A stretch of DNA of 64,000 bases from Spirilliplanes yamanashiensis (GCF_016863475.1 NZ_BOOY01000028.1:62001-126000); one strand, 5' to 3'; shown: positions 38,616-47,859, counted from the first letter of the stretch. A program made the numbers and translations. Notes: generated by a model from the letters alone, not told the origin.

Positions 38616-38981
38616 CTACCGACCGGCTGCCGCCAGCACCTCGGCCACGCAGCTGAGCAGCTCGGCCGGCAGGAAGGGCTTGAGCAGCGTGGCGTTGGCG
38701 CCGGCGGCCTCGGCCCGGCCGTCGCCCGGCAGCAGCGAGCCGCTGGCCATGATGACGGGGATGTGCCGCAGGCTCTCGTCGGCGCGGATGGCCCGGCACA
38801 GGTCGAGGCCGTTCATGCCGGGCATGTCGACGTCGGTGACCACGACGTCGGGCCGCAGGCGGCGGACGGCCTCCCAGGCGGCGTCGCCGTCGGGGGCGGC
38901 GACCACCTCGTGCCCGGCGCGCTGCAGCGCACGGGTCAGGACGAATCTGATGTCCTCATGGTCTTCGGCCACGACGATCAC
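38616..38981 (-). CDS. Single-domain response regulator (CheY-like receiver)
   Basis: 121 aa receiver domain with no output domain. The acidic pocket is in VVAEDHEDIR, the phospho-acceptor is the Asp in VVVTDVDMPGMNG, and the conserved Thr/Ser and Lys positions are in IMASGS and LLKPF. Such proteins pass phosphate on or work by protein contact. The GTG start has GAGGGAG upstream. Convergent with the CHASE/PAS kinase, a likely partner. Confidence 0.92.
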   Translation of the reverse strand: MIVVAEDHEDIRFVLTRALQRAGHEVVAAPDGDAAWEAVRRLRPDVVVTDVDMPGMNGLDLCRAIRADESLRHIPVIMASGSLLPGDGRAEAAGANATLLKPFLPAELLSCVAEVLAAAGR

Positions 38982-39108
38982 GGGCGATCTCCCTCACTGT
39001 CGTGGGGGAAACGCCCGTTTTGTCTGAGGGACACGGCCGGGGTGTGCCAATCGGTGTGACCGGGTCGGCGCCGGGTAAAGGTGCGGCGCGACGACGGAGA
39101 GGCAGACC

Positions 39109-39876
39109 ATGATCGACGACGCGGTGAAGCTCGACACCGGCACCAGCATCCCCCTGCTCGGCTTCGGCACCTGGCAGCTGCGCGGCGACGAGGCGTACCG
39201 CGCCGTGCGCGCCGCCCTCGACGCCGGCTACCGGCATATCGACACCGCCACCATGTACGGCAACGAGGCCGAGGTGGGCCGCGCCCTGCGCGACAGCGGC
39301 GTGCCGCGCTCCGACGTGTTCGTCACCACCAAGCTGCCCGCCGAGCGCCGCGGCCGGGAGGCCGCCACGCTCGAGGCGAGCCTGCGCGCCCTCGGCGTCG
39401 ACGCGGTCGACCTGTGGCTGATCCACTGGCCGCCCGGCGGCGCCGGCGTCGACGTGTGGCGCGAGTTCCTCGCCGCCCAGGACGCCGGCCGGGCGCACGC
39501 CGTCGGCGTCAGCAACTACAGCCTCGGCCAGCTCGACGAGCTCACCGCCGCCACCGGCCGCACCCCCGCGGTCAACCAGATCCGCTGGGGCCCGAGCCTG
39601 TACGACGCCGCCGTCGACGCCGGGCACCGGGAGCGCGGTGTCGTGCTGGAGGGCTACAGCCCGTTCAAGACCACCGACCTCGGCCACCCGGTGCTGGCCC
39701 GGATCGCCGCCGCGCACGGCGCCGAGCCGGCCCAGGTCGTGCTGCGCTGGCACGTGCAGCACGGCACCGTCGTCATCCCCAAGTCGGCCCGGCCCGAGCG
39801 GATCCGGGCCAACGCCGACATCGGCGGGTTCACGCTCACCGACGACGAGGTGGCGGCGATCGACGGCCTGCGCTGA
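39109..39876 (+). CDS. Aldo/keto reductase
   Basis: 255 aa NADPH-dependent oxidoreductase of the AKR superfamily. The catalytic tetrad is visible: Asp and Tyr in IDTATMYGNEAEVGRAL, Lys in FVTTKLPAE and His in LWLIHWPPG. The cofactor-binding end reads HGTVVIPKSARPERIRANA. Size and motifs fit the 2,5-diketo-gluconate-reductase-like group, whose substrates are small carbonyl compounds. GGAGAGG lies upstream of the ATG. Confidence 0.94.
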   Translation: MIDDAVKLDTGTSIPLLGFGTWQLRGDEAYRAVRAALDAGYRHIDTATMYGNEAEVGRALRDSGVPRSDVFVTTKLPAERRGREAATLEASLRALGVDAVDLWLIHWPPGGAGVDVWREFLAAQDAGRAHAVGVSNYSLGQLDELTAATGRTPAVNQIRWGPSLYDAAVDAGHRERGVVLEGYSPFKTTDLGHPVLARIAAAHGAEPAQVVLRWHVQHGTVVIPKSARPERIRANADIGGFTLTDDEVAAIDGLR

Positions 39877-39907
39877 AATCGGGCGGCGGGCCGATCGGCG
39901 ACCGCAC

Positions 39908-39913
39908 TATCCT
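39908..39913 (+). promoter_or_regulatory. Predicted -10 box TATCCT of hrpA
   Basis: TATCCT ends 9 nt before the ATG at 39923, giving a leader of about 2 nt or none. No ribosome site is present. Confidence 0.4.
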
Positions 39914-39922
39914 TGCCGGGAC

Positions 39923-42900
39923 ATGTCGACACCGGACCTCCACCAGCGCGTCGCCGAGCTGCCCGCCGCCGATCAGCGCCGGCTCCGCAAACGCCTCGAC
40001 GGCACCCGCCGCATCCGCGACGCCGCGCACCGGCAGACGGTGGTCGACCGGATCACCGCCGACGTGGCCGCCGCCGAGCAGCGCCTGGCGAACCGGGCCG
40101 CGGCCCGGCCCGCCGTCACGTACCCGGAGCAGTTGCCGGTCAGCCGGCGTCGGGAGGACATCCTGGCCGCGATCCGTGACCACCAGGTCGTCGTGGTGGC
40201 GGGGGAGACCGGCTCCGGCAAGACCACCCAGCTGCCGAAGATGTGCCTGGAGCTGGGGCGCGGGGTGCGCGGCACGATCGGGCACACCCAGCCGCGGCGC
40301 ATCGCCGCGCGCACGGTCGCCGAGCGCATCGCCGAGGAGCTGGGCGTGCCGCTCGGCGCGGCCGTCGGCTACAAGGTGCGGTTCACCGACCAGGCGAGCG
40401 ACGACACGCTGGTCAAGGTGATGACCGACGGCATCCTGCTGGCCGAGCTGCAGACCGACCGGATGCTGTCGAAGTACGACACGATCATCATCGACGAGGC
40501 CCACGAGCGCAGCCTCAACATCGACTTCATCCTCGGCTACCTCAAGCAGCTGCTGCCGCGGCGCCCCGACCTCAAGGTCGTCATCACGTCGGCGACGATC
40601 GACCCGCAGCGCTTCGCCGACCACTTCGGCGGCGCGCCGATCGTCGAGGTGTCCGGCCGCACCTACCCCGTCGAGGTGCGCTACCGCCCGCTCGTCGAAG
40701 TCGACGACGACGAGGGCACCGAGGAGCCGCGCGACCAGATCGAGGCCATCTGCGAGGCCGTCGACGAGCTCGCCGGCGAGGCGCCGGGCGACGTGCTGGT
40801 CTTCCTGTCCGGCGAGCGGGAGATCCGCGACACCGCCGACGCGCTGGCCAAGCGCAACCTGCGCAACACCGAGATCCTGCCGCTGTACGCCCGGCTGTCC
40901 GCCGCCGAGCAGCACCGGGTGTTCCAGCCGCACACCGGCCGCCGGGTCGTGCTGGCCACCAACGTCGCCGAGACGTCGCTGACCGTGCCCGGCATCCGCT
41001 ACGTGGTCGACCCCGGCACCGCCCGGATCAGCCGGTACAGCAACCGGCTCAAGGTGCAGCGGCTGCCCATCGAGCCGGTCAGCCAGGCGTCGGCCAACCA
41101 GCGCAAGGGCCGCTGCGGGCGGACCAGCGACGGCATCTGCATCCGGCTGTACTCCGAGGAGGACTTCGCGTCCCGGCCGGAGTTCACCGACCCGGAGATC
41201 CTGCGCACCAACCTGGCCAGCGTCATCCTGCAGATGTCCTCGCTGGGGCTGGGCGACCTGGCGGCGTTCCCGTTCGTCGACCCGCCGGACCGGCGCACCG
41301 TCGCCGACGGCGTCAAGCTGCTGGAGGAGCTGGGCGCGTTCGACCGCGACGGCCGGCTCACCGCGCTCGGCCGCAAGCTCGCCCAGCTGCCCGTCGACCC
41401 GCGGCTGGCCCGCATGGTCATCGAGGCGGACGCCGGCGGCGTGGTGCCCGAGGTGCTGGTGGTGGCGGCCGCACTGTCCATCCAGGACCCGCGCGAGCGC
41501 CCCGCCGAGAAGCAGCAGGCCGCGGACGAGAAGCACGCCCGGTTCACCGACCGCACCAGCGACTTCCTCACCCTGATCAACCTGTGGAAGTACCTGCGCG
41601 AGCAGCAGGAGGAGCGCTCCAGCAGCGCGTTCCGGCGCATGTGCAAGGCGGAGTTCCTCAACTACCTGCGGGTGCGCGAGTGGCAGGACGTGCACGCCCA
41701 GCTGCGCCAGGTCGCCCGCACGCTGGGCATCGAGAGCAAGGCGCGCGAGCTGCCGGCCGAGACCGACGGCGACCGGCTGCACGCGGCGCTGCTGTCGGGC
41801 CTGCTGTCGCACATGGGCATGAAGGAGGGCGACCGCAACGAGTACCTCGGCGCCCGCGGCGCGAAGTTCGCGATCTTCCCGGGCTCGGCGCTGGCCAAGA
41901 AGCCGCCGCGCTGGGTGATGGCCGCCGAGCTGGTCGAGACGAGCCGGCTCTGGGGGCGGGTCGCCGCGTCCGTCGAGCCCGAGTGGGCCGAGCGGCTCGC
42001 CGGGCACCTGGTCAAGCGCTCGTACAGCGAGCCGCACTGGGAGAAGAAACAGGGCGCGGTCGTCGCCTACGAGAAGGTGTCGCTGTACGGGCTGCCGATC
42101 GTCGCCAAGCGCAAGGTCAACTTCGGCCGGATCGACCCGGTGGCCAGCCGCGACCTGTTCATCCGGCACGCCCTGGTCGAGGGCGACTGGCAGACCCACC
42201 ACGCGTTCTTCGCCGCCAACCGGGCGCTGCTCGGCGAGGTCGAGGAGCTGGAGCACCGGGCCCGCCGCCGCGACATCCTGGTCGACGACGAGACCCTGTA
42301 CGCGTTCTACGACCAGCGCATCCCCGCCGACGTGGTGTCCGGCCGGCACTTCGACTCGTGGTGGAAGAAGGCCCGGCACGCCGACCCGGAGCTGCTGACG
42401 TTCTCGCTCGACCTGCTGGTGAACGAGGGCAAGGGCGGCCTCGACCCGGTCGACTACCCGGACACGTGGCGCCTCGACGGCCTGGAGCTGCCGCTGAGCT
42501 ACCAGTTCGAGCCGGGCGACGCCGCGGACGGCGTCACGGTCGAGGTGCCGGTGGCGCTGCTCAACCGGCTCGACCCGGCCGCCCTGTCGTGGCAGGTGCC
42601 GGGCCTGCGCCGCGACGTGGTCATCGCGCTGATCCGCGGCCTGCCCAAGGCGATCCGCACCCATTTCGTGCCGGTGCCCGACCACGCCGACGCCGTGCTG
42701 CCGCAGCTGCGCCCGGACGGCTCCCTGCTCGACGCGCTCACGGACACGCTGCGCCGGCTCACCGGCGTGATCGTCCCGCGCGAGGCCTGGCAGCCCGGCG
42801 CGCTGCCCGAGCACCTGCGCATCAACGTGCGGGTGGTCGGCGAGGACGGGGCCACGCTCGGCGAGGGCCGCGACGTGGCCGCGCTGCGGGCGAAGCTGGC

Positions 42901-43816
42901 CCCGGCGGTGCGGCAGACGATCTCGAAGGCGGCCGCCTCGGTCGAGCGGCGCGGCCTCACCGCCTGGGGCGACGAGATCGGCACGCTGCCGCGGCGGGTC
43001 GCGCAGGACCGGGGCGGGTTCACCGTGCACGTGTTCCCGGCGCTGGCCGACGAGGGCGACACCGTGGCGGTGCGCGTGGTGGAGACCGAGGCGGAGCAGC
43101 GCGTCGCCATGCGGGCCGGCACCCGCCGGCTGCTGCTGCTCGGCCTGCCCAGCCCGGCGAAGTACCTGACCGGGCGGCTGGACAACCGGGCCAAGCTGGC
43201 GCTGAGCCGCAACCCGCACCGCAGCGTCGCCGACCTGCTCGACGACTGCGCGGGCGCGGCCGTCGACCAGCTCGTGGACGCCGCCGGCGGCCCGGCCTGG
43301 GACGCGGCGGGCTTCGCCGCGCTGCGCGAGCGGGTCCGCGCCGAGCTGGTGCCGACGGTGGAGGCCGTCGTCCAGCACGTGCGCGCGGTGCTCGGCACGG
43401 CCTACGACGTGGAGCGGCGCGTCGCCGGCACCGCCGACCCGCGGCTGCTCACCCAGCTGACCGACATCCGGGCGCAACTCGCCCGGATGATCTACCGCGG
43501 CTTCGTCACCGAGACCGGCTGGCGGCAGCTGCCGCACCTGCCGCGCTACCTGCAGGCCGTGGCGCACCGGCTCGACCGGCTGCCGGGCAACCTCACCCGC
43601 GACACCCAGCTCACCCGCACCGTGCAGGAGATCCAGGCGGAGTACGACGAGCTGCGCGCCGAGCTGCCCCGCGGCGGCCCGGCCGACGAGGGGCTGACCG
43701 AGATCCGCTGGATGATCGAGGAGCTGCGCGTGAGCTACTTCGCGCAAGGACTCGGCACGGCGTATTCGGTGTCGCCGAAGCGCATCTACAAGGCCATGGA
43801 CGAGCTGCCGGTTTAA
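39923..43816 (+). CDS. hrpA: ATP-dependent RNA helicase HrpA (DEAH box)
   Basis: 1297 aa, matching the usual length of HrpA. After a basic N-terminus come Walker A with Lys100 (GETGSGKTTQLPK), TQPRRIAARTVAERIAEEL, DEAH at about 191-194, motif III SATID, motif V NVAETSLTVPGIRYVVD and motif VI QRKGRCGR. The HA2 and OB-fold regions follow, and a long C-terminal DUF3418 region extends to KRIYKAMDELPV. HrpA unwinds RNA and in other bacteria acts on stalled ribosomes and mRNA. The start is set at the ATG behind the -10 box. Confidence 0.95.
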   Translation: MSTPDLHQRVAELPAADQRRLRKRLDGTRRIRDAAHRQTVVDRITADVAAAEQRLANRAAARPAVTYPEQLPVSRRREDILAAIRDHQVVVVAGETGSGKTTQLPKMCLELGRGVRGTIGHTQPRRIAARTVAERIAEELGVPLGAAVGYKVRFTDQASDDTLVKVMTDGILLAELQTDRMLSKYDTIIIDEAHERSLNIDFILGYLKQLLPRRPDLKVVITSATIDPQRFADHFGGAPIVEVSGRTYPVEVRYRPLVEVDDDEGTEEPRDQIEAICEAVDELAGEAPGDVLVFLSGEREIRDTADALAKRNLRNTEILPLYARLSAAEQHRVFQPHTGRRVVLATNVAETSLTVPGIRYVVDPGTARISRYSNRLKVQRLPIEPVSQASANQRKGRCGRTSDGICIRLYSEEDFASRPEFTDPEILRTNLASVILQMSSLGLGDLAAFPFVDPPDRRTVADGVKLLEELGAFDRDGRLTALGRKLAQLPVDPRLARMVIEADAGGVVPEVLVVAAALSIQDPRERPAEKQQAADEKHARFTDRTSDFLTLINLWKYLREQQEERSSSAFRRMCKAEFLNYLRVREWQDVHAQLRQVARTLGIESKARELPAETDGDRLHAALLSGLLSHMGMKEGDRNEYLGARGAKFAIFPGSALAKKPPRWVMAAELVETSRLWGRVAASVEPEWAERLAGHLVKRSYSEPHWEKKQGAVVAYEKVSLYGLPIVAKRKVNFGRIDPVASRDLFIRHALVEGDWQTHHAFFAANRALLGEVEELEHRARRRDILVDDETLYAFYDQRIPADVVSGRHFDSWWKKARHADPELLTFSLDLLVNEGKGGLDPVDYPDTWRLDGLELPLSYQFEPGDAADGVTVEVPVALLNRLDPAALSWQVPGLRRDVVIALIRGLPKAIRTHFVPVPDHADAVLPQLRPDGSLLDALTDTLRRLTGVIVPREAWQPGALPEHLRINVRVVGEDGATLGEGRDVAALRAKLAPAVRQTISKAAASVERRGLTAWGDEIGTLPRRVAQDRGGFTVHVFPALADEGDTVAVRVVETEAEQRVAMRAGTRRLLLLGLPSPAKYLTGRLDNRAKLALSRNPHRSVADLLDDCAGAAVDQLVDAAGGPAWDAAGFAALRERVRAELVPTVEAVVQHVRAVLGTAYDVERRVAGTADPRLLTQLTDIRAQLARMIYRGFVTETGWRQLPHLPRYLQAVAHRLDRLPGNLTRDTQLTRTVQEIQAEYDELRAELPRGGPADEGLTEIRWMIEELRVSYFAQGLGTAYSVSPKRIYKAMDELPV

Positions 43817-43909
43817 GCCCACTAGCCACAAAGCGCACCCCATCGGACTGATCCGGCCATCCGGACTTCCCGATCATGCGACCGTGGGCCGGTAGGAGGT
43901 GTGACACCG

Positions 43910-46231
43910 GTGGTGCGGTGGTGGCTGTGGTACCTGCTCACGGCGGTCGCCGTCGTCGCCGGTGGCCCCGCGCTGCCCCCGTCCGCCGCCACGGCGCTCT
44001 ACACCCTCGTCGGCCTGAGCGTCGTCGCGGCCATCGTGACCGGCATCCGGCGGCACCGCCCGGTGCGGCCCGCCGCCTGGTGGACCCTGCTCGCCGGCCT
44101 GAGCTGCGCCGCCGTCGCAAACCTGGGCTGGGCGGCCCTGCAGCTGCTGGGCGTGGTGGTGCCGCCGTTCTCGGTGCTCGACGTCCTCTACTACGCGATG
44201 TACCCGCTGATCGCGGCGGCGCTGGCCGTGCTGCCGGTGCACGGCCGCTACGGCAGCCCGCTGGCGGGCATGACCGAGGCGGGCATCATCACCTGCACCG
44301 CGGCGGTGCTGTGGTGGACGATGCTGGTGGACCCGCTGGTCATCGACCCCGGGCGGCTGCCCGCCGACCCCGACTTCCTCGCCTACCCGCTGCTGGACCT
44401 GCTGCTCGGCGCGATGGCCGTGCGGCTGGCGCTGGTCAGCGGCGCCCGCGCGGTGTCGTTCGTGCTGGTCCTGCTGTCGGCGGCCGCCCTGCTCACCGCG
44501 GACACGGTCTACTTCATGCACGCGGCGACCACCGGCTCGGTGGACAACCCGCCGCTGAGCACGGCCGGCTGGCTGCTGGCCAACGCGCTGCTCGGGGCGG
44601 CGGCGCTGCACCCGTCCATGGCGCGGGTGGCGCCCGACGGCACCGCCGGGGCGCAGACCGAGCGCATCGTGGCGCTGCCGCTGTACGTGGTCATGGTGGT
44701 GCTCACCCCGGTGGTCGCCGGCATCATGCTGGTGCACGAGATCCGGGCCGGCGGCATCGACGAGTGGGACGTGCTGGTGCCGCTGGCCGCCACCACGCTG
44801 ACCGCCGTGCTGCTCGTGCAGCGCCTGCGCCAGCTGCACCGGGTCGCCCAGCGCCGCGCCGCCGACCTGGACGCGCGCGGCGGCGAGCTGGAGGCCGCCC
44901 TGCACAGCCAGGGCGAGCTGCAGCGCGAGCTGCGGCACCGGGCCTCGCACGACCCGCTGACCGGCCTGCCGAACCGGCTGCTCTGGCACGAGCGGGTGGC
45001 CGCCGCGCTGGCCGGCCGCGCCGACGGCGCGCTGTTCGTCGTCGACCTGGACGGCTTCAAGGACGTCAACGACCGCTTCGGCCACGCCATGGGCGACGAC
45101 CTGCTGCTCGCCGTCGCCGCCCGGCTGCGCGGCCTGATGGGCGGCACCGGCCTGCTGGCCCGCCCCGGCGGCGACGAGTTCGCCGTGCTGGTCGAGCAGG
45201 GCGGGCCCGAGGCCGCCATCCGGTGCGCTCAGCACATCCTGCGGGCGATGCGCCGCCCGGTCGAGGTGCAGGGCCACGAGCTGTTCGCCACGGTCAGCAT
45301 CGGCCTGCGGGTGCTCGACCCCGAGCTGACCGCCCTGGACATGCTGCGCGACGCCGACCTGGCGCTGCACGGCGCCAAGGCGGCCGGCAAGGACCAGCTG
45401 GTGCTGTACGACCGCCGGCTGCGCGAGGAGCGGCTGCAGCGCACCCGCACCGTGGAGCGGCTGCGCGGCGCCCTGGCCGACTCCGAGCTGCTGCTGCACT
45501 ACCAGCCGCTGGTCCGGCTGGCCGACGAGCGGTTCGTGGCCGTCGAGGCGCTGATCCGGTGGCAGCCGCCGGGGGAGCGGCTGGTGCCGCCGGACGCGTT
45601 CATCCCGGCCGCCGAGGACAGCGGCCTCATCGTGGGCATCGGGGCGTGGGTGCTGCGCCAGGCCTGCGCGGACGCGGCGCCGTGGCACCAGCGGCACGGC
45701 ACCCTGCTGTCGGTGAACGTCTCGCCGCGGCAGCTGCGCGAGCCGGACTTCGCGGCGATGGTCCGCGACGCGCTGGCCGCCTCCGGGCTGCCGCCGCAGG
45801 CGCTGATCCTGGAGATCACCGAGAACGTGCTGGTCGACGCGGGCGCGCCGACGGAGCTGGCGCTCGGGCACCTGAACGCGCTGCGGCTGGCCGGCGTGCG
45901 GGTCGCCGTGGACGACTTCGGCACCGGCTACTCGTCGCTGGCGTACCTGCGCGACCTGCCCATCGACCACGTGAAGATCGACCGCTCGTTCATGCCGGAC
46001 CGGGCCACCGGCGACCCGCGGCTGCCGCTCGTCAAGGCCGTCATCGACCTGGCGAACGGGCTGGAGCTGGGCACGATCGCGGAGGGCGTGGAGACGGCCG
46101 AGCAGGCGGTGCTGCTGCGCGGGCTGGGCTGCGAGCGGGCCCAGGGCTGGCACTACGCGCGGCCCGCCCCGGCCGCCGAGGTGGCCCGGCTGCTGGCCGC
46201 CGGCCGGCGTGCGCCGGTCGCCACAGCGTGA
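43910..46231 (+). CDS. Membrane GGDEF-EAL cyclic-di-GMP protein
   Basis: 773 aa. About eight to nine membrane helices (residues 1-310) are followed by GGDEF (RPGGDEF, motif near 420-424) and EAL (EAL near 546-548, ITENVLV, DDFGTGYSSLAYL, HVKIDRSFM, EGVE). Both catalytic sets appear intact, so synthesis and breakdown of cyclic-di-GMP are both possible. Three in-frame GTGs (43901, 43910, 43913) follow AGGAGG at 43894-43899; 43901 is too close, so 43910 is preferred. The membrane part resembles an integral sensor, signal unknown. Confidence 0.92.
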   Translation: MVRWWLWYLLTAVAVVAGGPALPPSAATALYTLVGLSVVAAIVTGIRRHRPVRPAAWWTLLAGLSCAAVANLGWAALQLLGVVVPPFSVLDVLYYAMYPLIAAALAVLPVHGRYGSPLAGMTEAGIITCTAAVLWWTMLVDPLVIDPGRLPADPDFLAYPLLDLLLGAMAVRLALVSGARAVSFVLVLLSAAALLTADTVYFMHAATTGSVDNPPLSTAGWLLANALLGAAALHPSMARVAPDGTAGAQTERIVALPLYVVMVVLTPVVAGIMLVHEIRAGGIDEWDVLVPLAATTLTAVLLVQRLRQLHRVAQRRAADLDARGGELEAALHSQGELQRELRHRASHDPLTGLPNRLLWHERVAAALAGRADGALFVVDLDGFKDVNDRFGHAMGDDLLLAVAARLRGLMGGTGLLARPGGDEFAVLVEQGGPEAAIRCAQHILRAMRRPVEVQGHELFATVSIGLRVLDPELTALDMLRDADLALHGAKAAGKDQLVLYDRRLREERLQRTRTVERLRGALADSELLLHYQPLVRLADERFVAVEALIRWQPPGERLVPPDAFIPAAEDSGLIVGIGAWVLRQACADAAPWHQRHGTLLSVNVSPRQLREPDFAAMVRDALAASGLPPQALILEITENVLVDAGAPTELALGHLNALRLAGVRVAVDDFGTGYSSLAYLRDLPIDHVKIDRSFMPDRATGDPRLPLVKAVIDLANGLELGTIAEGVETAEQAVLLRGLGCERAQGWHYARPAPAAEVARLLAAGRRAPVATA

Positions 46232-46323
46232 CCGGCAGACCCGTCCGTACCAGGCCCGGAGCACCCCGGTAGGCGTACGGGTGCCGTTCGGTCACCACGG
46301 CACCACGCCCTGTCCGGACTGCC

Positions 46324-46329
46324 TAACGT
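46324..46329 (+). promoter_or_regulatory. Predicted leaderless -10 box TAACGT
   Basis: TAACGT is followed by TCCCCGC and the ATG at 46337 (7 nt). No Shine-Dalgarno sequence. Confidence 0.5.
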
Positions 46330-46336
46330 TCCCCGC

Positions 46337-46750
46337 ATGACGAACGACTTCCTCGCCGCCGACGCCGCCGCCGACACCGCCGCCGACACCGCCGCCGCCC
46401 TCGCCGCGGAGCTGGCCGCCGACCCGGCCCGCGCCTTCCTCGACGACCTGATGGCGCGCGTCGGCGTGGACGGGCTGTCGGCCGCGCTGGCGCACCCGGG
46501 CCTGCTGGCCCAGGTCGACCAGCACGCGGCCGCGGTGCGCGAGTCGCTGCGCGCGGCGGGCCGGGCCGCCGACGCCGCGGGCCTGGCCGCGTACGGCCGG
46601 TCGATCGTCGCGGCGGCGGAGCGGATGGGCCGCCCGGTGCCGGCGGCGGGCGCCGCGTACGCGTCGACGCCGGCCTGGCTGGCCGCGGAGTGGCACCTGC
46701 TGCGCCTGGTCGCCGTCTGCCTGATCGCGGAGTCCGCCGGTCTGCTCTGA
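46337..46750 (+). CDS. Small Ala-rich cytoplasmic protein of unknown function
   Basis: 137 aa, with no signal peptide or membrane helix. The N-terminal 30 residues repeat A/D/T-rich units (AADAAADTAADTAAALAAEL). The middle (LAHPGLLAQVDQHAAAVRES, AYGRSIVAAAERMG) resembles a small actinobacterial family often labelled DUF6401, but I am only moderately sure of that. A -10 box 7 nt before the ATG supports the start. Function unknown. Confidence 0.7.
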   Translation: MTNDFLAADAAADTAADTAAALAAELAADPARAFLDDLMARVGVDGLSAALAHPGLLAQVDQHAAAVRESLRAAGRAADAAGLAAYGRSIVAAAERMGRPVPAAGAAYASTPAWLAAEWHLLRLVAVCLIAESAGLL

Positions 46751-46828
46751 AAAGTAACCGTTCTGTCAGTAATCAGATTTTAGGTGCGAAACGCCCGTGC
46801 CGCGCTTTGCACAAAGTTCGGACATACG

Positions 46829-46834
46829 TAGCTT
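46829..46834 (+). promoter_or_regulatory. Predicted leaderless -10 box TAGCTT
   Basis: TAGCTT is followed by TTGGTC and ATG at 46841 (6 nt). The 90 bp before this gene is markedly AT-rich compared with its surroundings, as expected for a promoter. Confidence 0.5.
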
Positions 46835-46840
46835 TTGGTC

Positions 46841-47596
46841 ATGAAGTTCCGTCGAACGATCGTCGCGCTGGCGCTGCTGGCCATCCCCGCCGTGCCGACC
46901 CTGGCACTGGCCGCCCCCGCGGCCGCCCCCGCCACCGGCCCCGTCCGCGTGGCCGCGTACACCTTCAACGGTGGCGTGACCGCCTCCGGCCTCATCGCCT
47001 CGAACTCCACCCGCGGCACCGTGCTGCGCGTGCGCGCCGTCAACGGCGCCCGCATCACCGTCCCCACGTACCCGGGCACCACCGTCGACCGCTACGTGCG
47101 CTTCCCCGCCAAGTGCTCGGCCACCATGACGCGCTGCCCGCGCCTGCTGCTCGAGGGCACCGACGACCCCGACCTGGACCCGGGCACCCGGCCGTTCCGG
47201 TGGGGCGCGAAGGTGATCGCCACGCCGAACCACGTCGGCCTGTCGTCGAACGTCATGCAGAAGGGCGTCGCCACCACCGACAGCCAGTGGAAGATGCAGA
47301 TCGGCGGCCAGAAGCACCGCGCCCAGTGCGTCGTCGTCGGCGTCGGCTCCACCCGCGCGTACGTCGCCAAGAGCGACATCGGCGTGGCCGACGGCCGGTG
47401 GCACAACCTGGTGTGCCTGCGCACCGCCACCAGCCTCACCGTCTACGTCGACGGCTCTGCCCGCGGCCGGGTCGCCCTGCCGGCCAACCTGAGCATCGCC
47501 AACAACCTGCCGCTGCGCGTCGGCGGCGCCAACTTCGGCGCCACCAGTGACAGCTTCAACGGCTGGGTCGACAACGTGTACGCCGACCGCCTCTGA
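46841..47596 (+). CDS. Secreted LamG/concanavalin-like domain protein
   Basis: 251 aa exported protein. The signal peptide is at about 1-26 (MKFRRTIVALALLAIPAVP then ALAAPA). The rest forms one jelly-roll of the LamG type: VAAYTFNGG at the start, VGLSSNVMQKG, WKMQIGG, WHNLVCLRTATSLTVYVDGS and FNGWVDNVYADRL at the end. Four cysteines could make two disulfides. No enzyme domain is attached, so it may bind glycans or other surface ligands. The ATG at 46841 is preferred to a TTG two codons upstream. A strong terminator follows. Confidence 0.88.
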   Translation: MKFRRTIVALALLAIPAVPTLALAAPAAAPATGPVRVAAYTFNGGVTASGLIASNSTRGTVLRVRAVNGARITVPTYPGTTVDRYVRFPAKCSATMTRCPRLLLEGTDDPDLDPGTRPFRWGAKVIATPNHVGLSSNVMQKGVATTDSQWKMQIGGQKHRAQCVVVGVGSTRAYVAKSDIGVADGRWHNLVCLRTATSLTVYVDGSARGRVALPANLSIANNLPLRVGGANFGATSDSFNGWVDNVYADRL

Positions 47597-47614
47597 ACCG
47601 ACCGACCACACGCA

Positions 47615-47647
47615 GCAGGGCCCGGGGACCACGTCCCCGGGCCCTGC
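47615..47647. terminator. Strong terminator after the LamG-like gene
   Basis: A perfect 15 bp stem (47615-47629 with 47633-47647) closes a CAC loop. It lies 18 bp after the LamG-like stop and 8 bp before the stop of the convergent small gene, so it can serve both. Confidence 0.88.
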
Positions 47648-47655
47648 CCCGTTTC

Positions 47656-47859
47656 CTAGCTGCGCCGGAAGGCGTACTGGCGGCGGCCCGCCGCCGCGGT
47701 GGTGCGGACCTTGCCGCCGCCGCGGCCGCCGTGGCGCGGAACCGCGCCCCCCGCGCCGCGGCCGTCGGCCGGCTTGCCGCCGGCGGCGCCGCCGGCCAGT
47801 TCGAGCAGCTTCAGCTCGTCGGGGTCGAGGTGGACCTGGAAATCGGGTCGTGCACGCAT
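47656..47859 (-). CDS. 67-aa basic peptide with RiPP-leader-like N-terminus
   Basis: The N-terminus (FQVHLDPDELKLLELAGG) looks like the leader of a ribosomally made, modified peptide: an acidic amphipathic helix with LxPxELxLL spacing that ends in a double glycine. The remaining part is rich in Gly, Arg, Lys and Ala and ends GRRQYAFRRS; it has no Cys. GGGAGG lies 5 nt before the ATG, and the gene ends at a strong terminator, so it is very likely expressed. No modifying enzyme or transporter is next to it, so a RiPP role is a guess; a small nucleic-acid-binding protein is the main alternative. Confidence 0.65.
   Translation of the reverse strand: MRARPDFQVHLDPDELKLLELAGGAAGGKPADGRGAGGAVPRHGGRGGGKVRTTAAAGRRQYAFRRS

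Noticed and set aside
39836-43843. A 1335-codon open frame antisense to hrpA
   Set aside because: In very GC-rich DNA the frame opposite a real gene rarely meets stop codons. The translation is low-complexity (R/H/Q/V/D-rich) with no domain, while the plus strand encodes a full HrpA.
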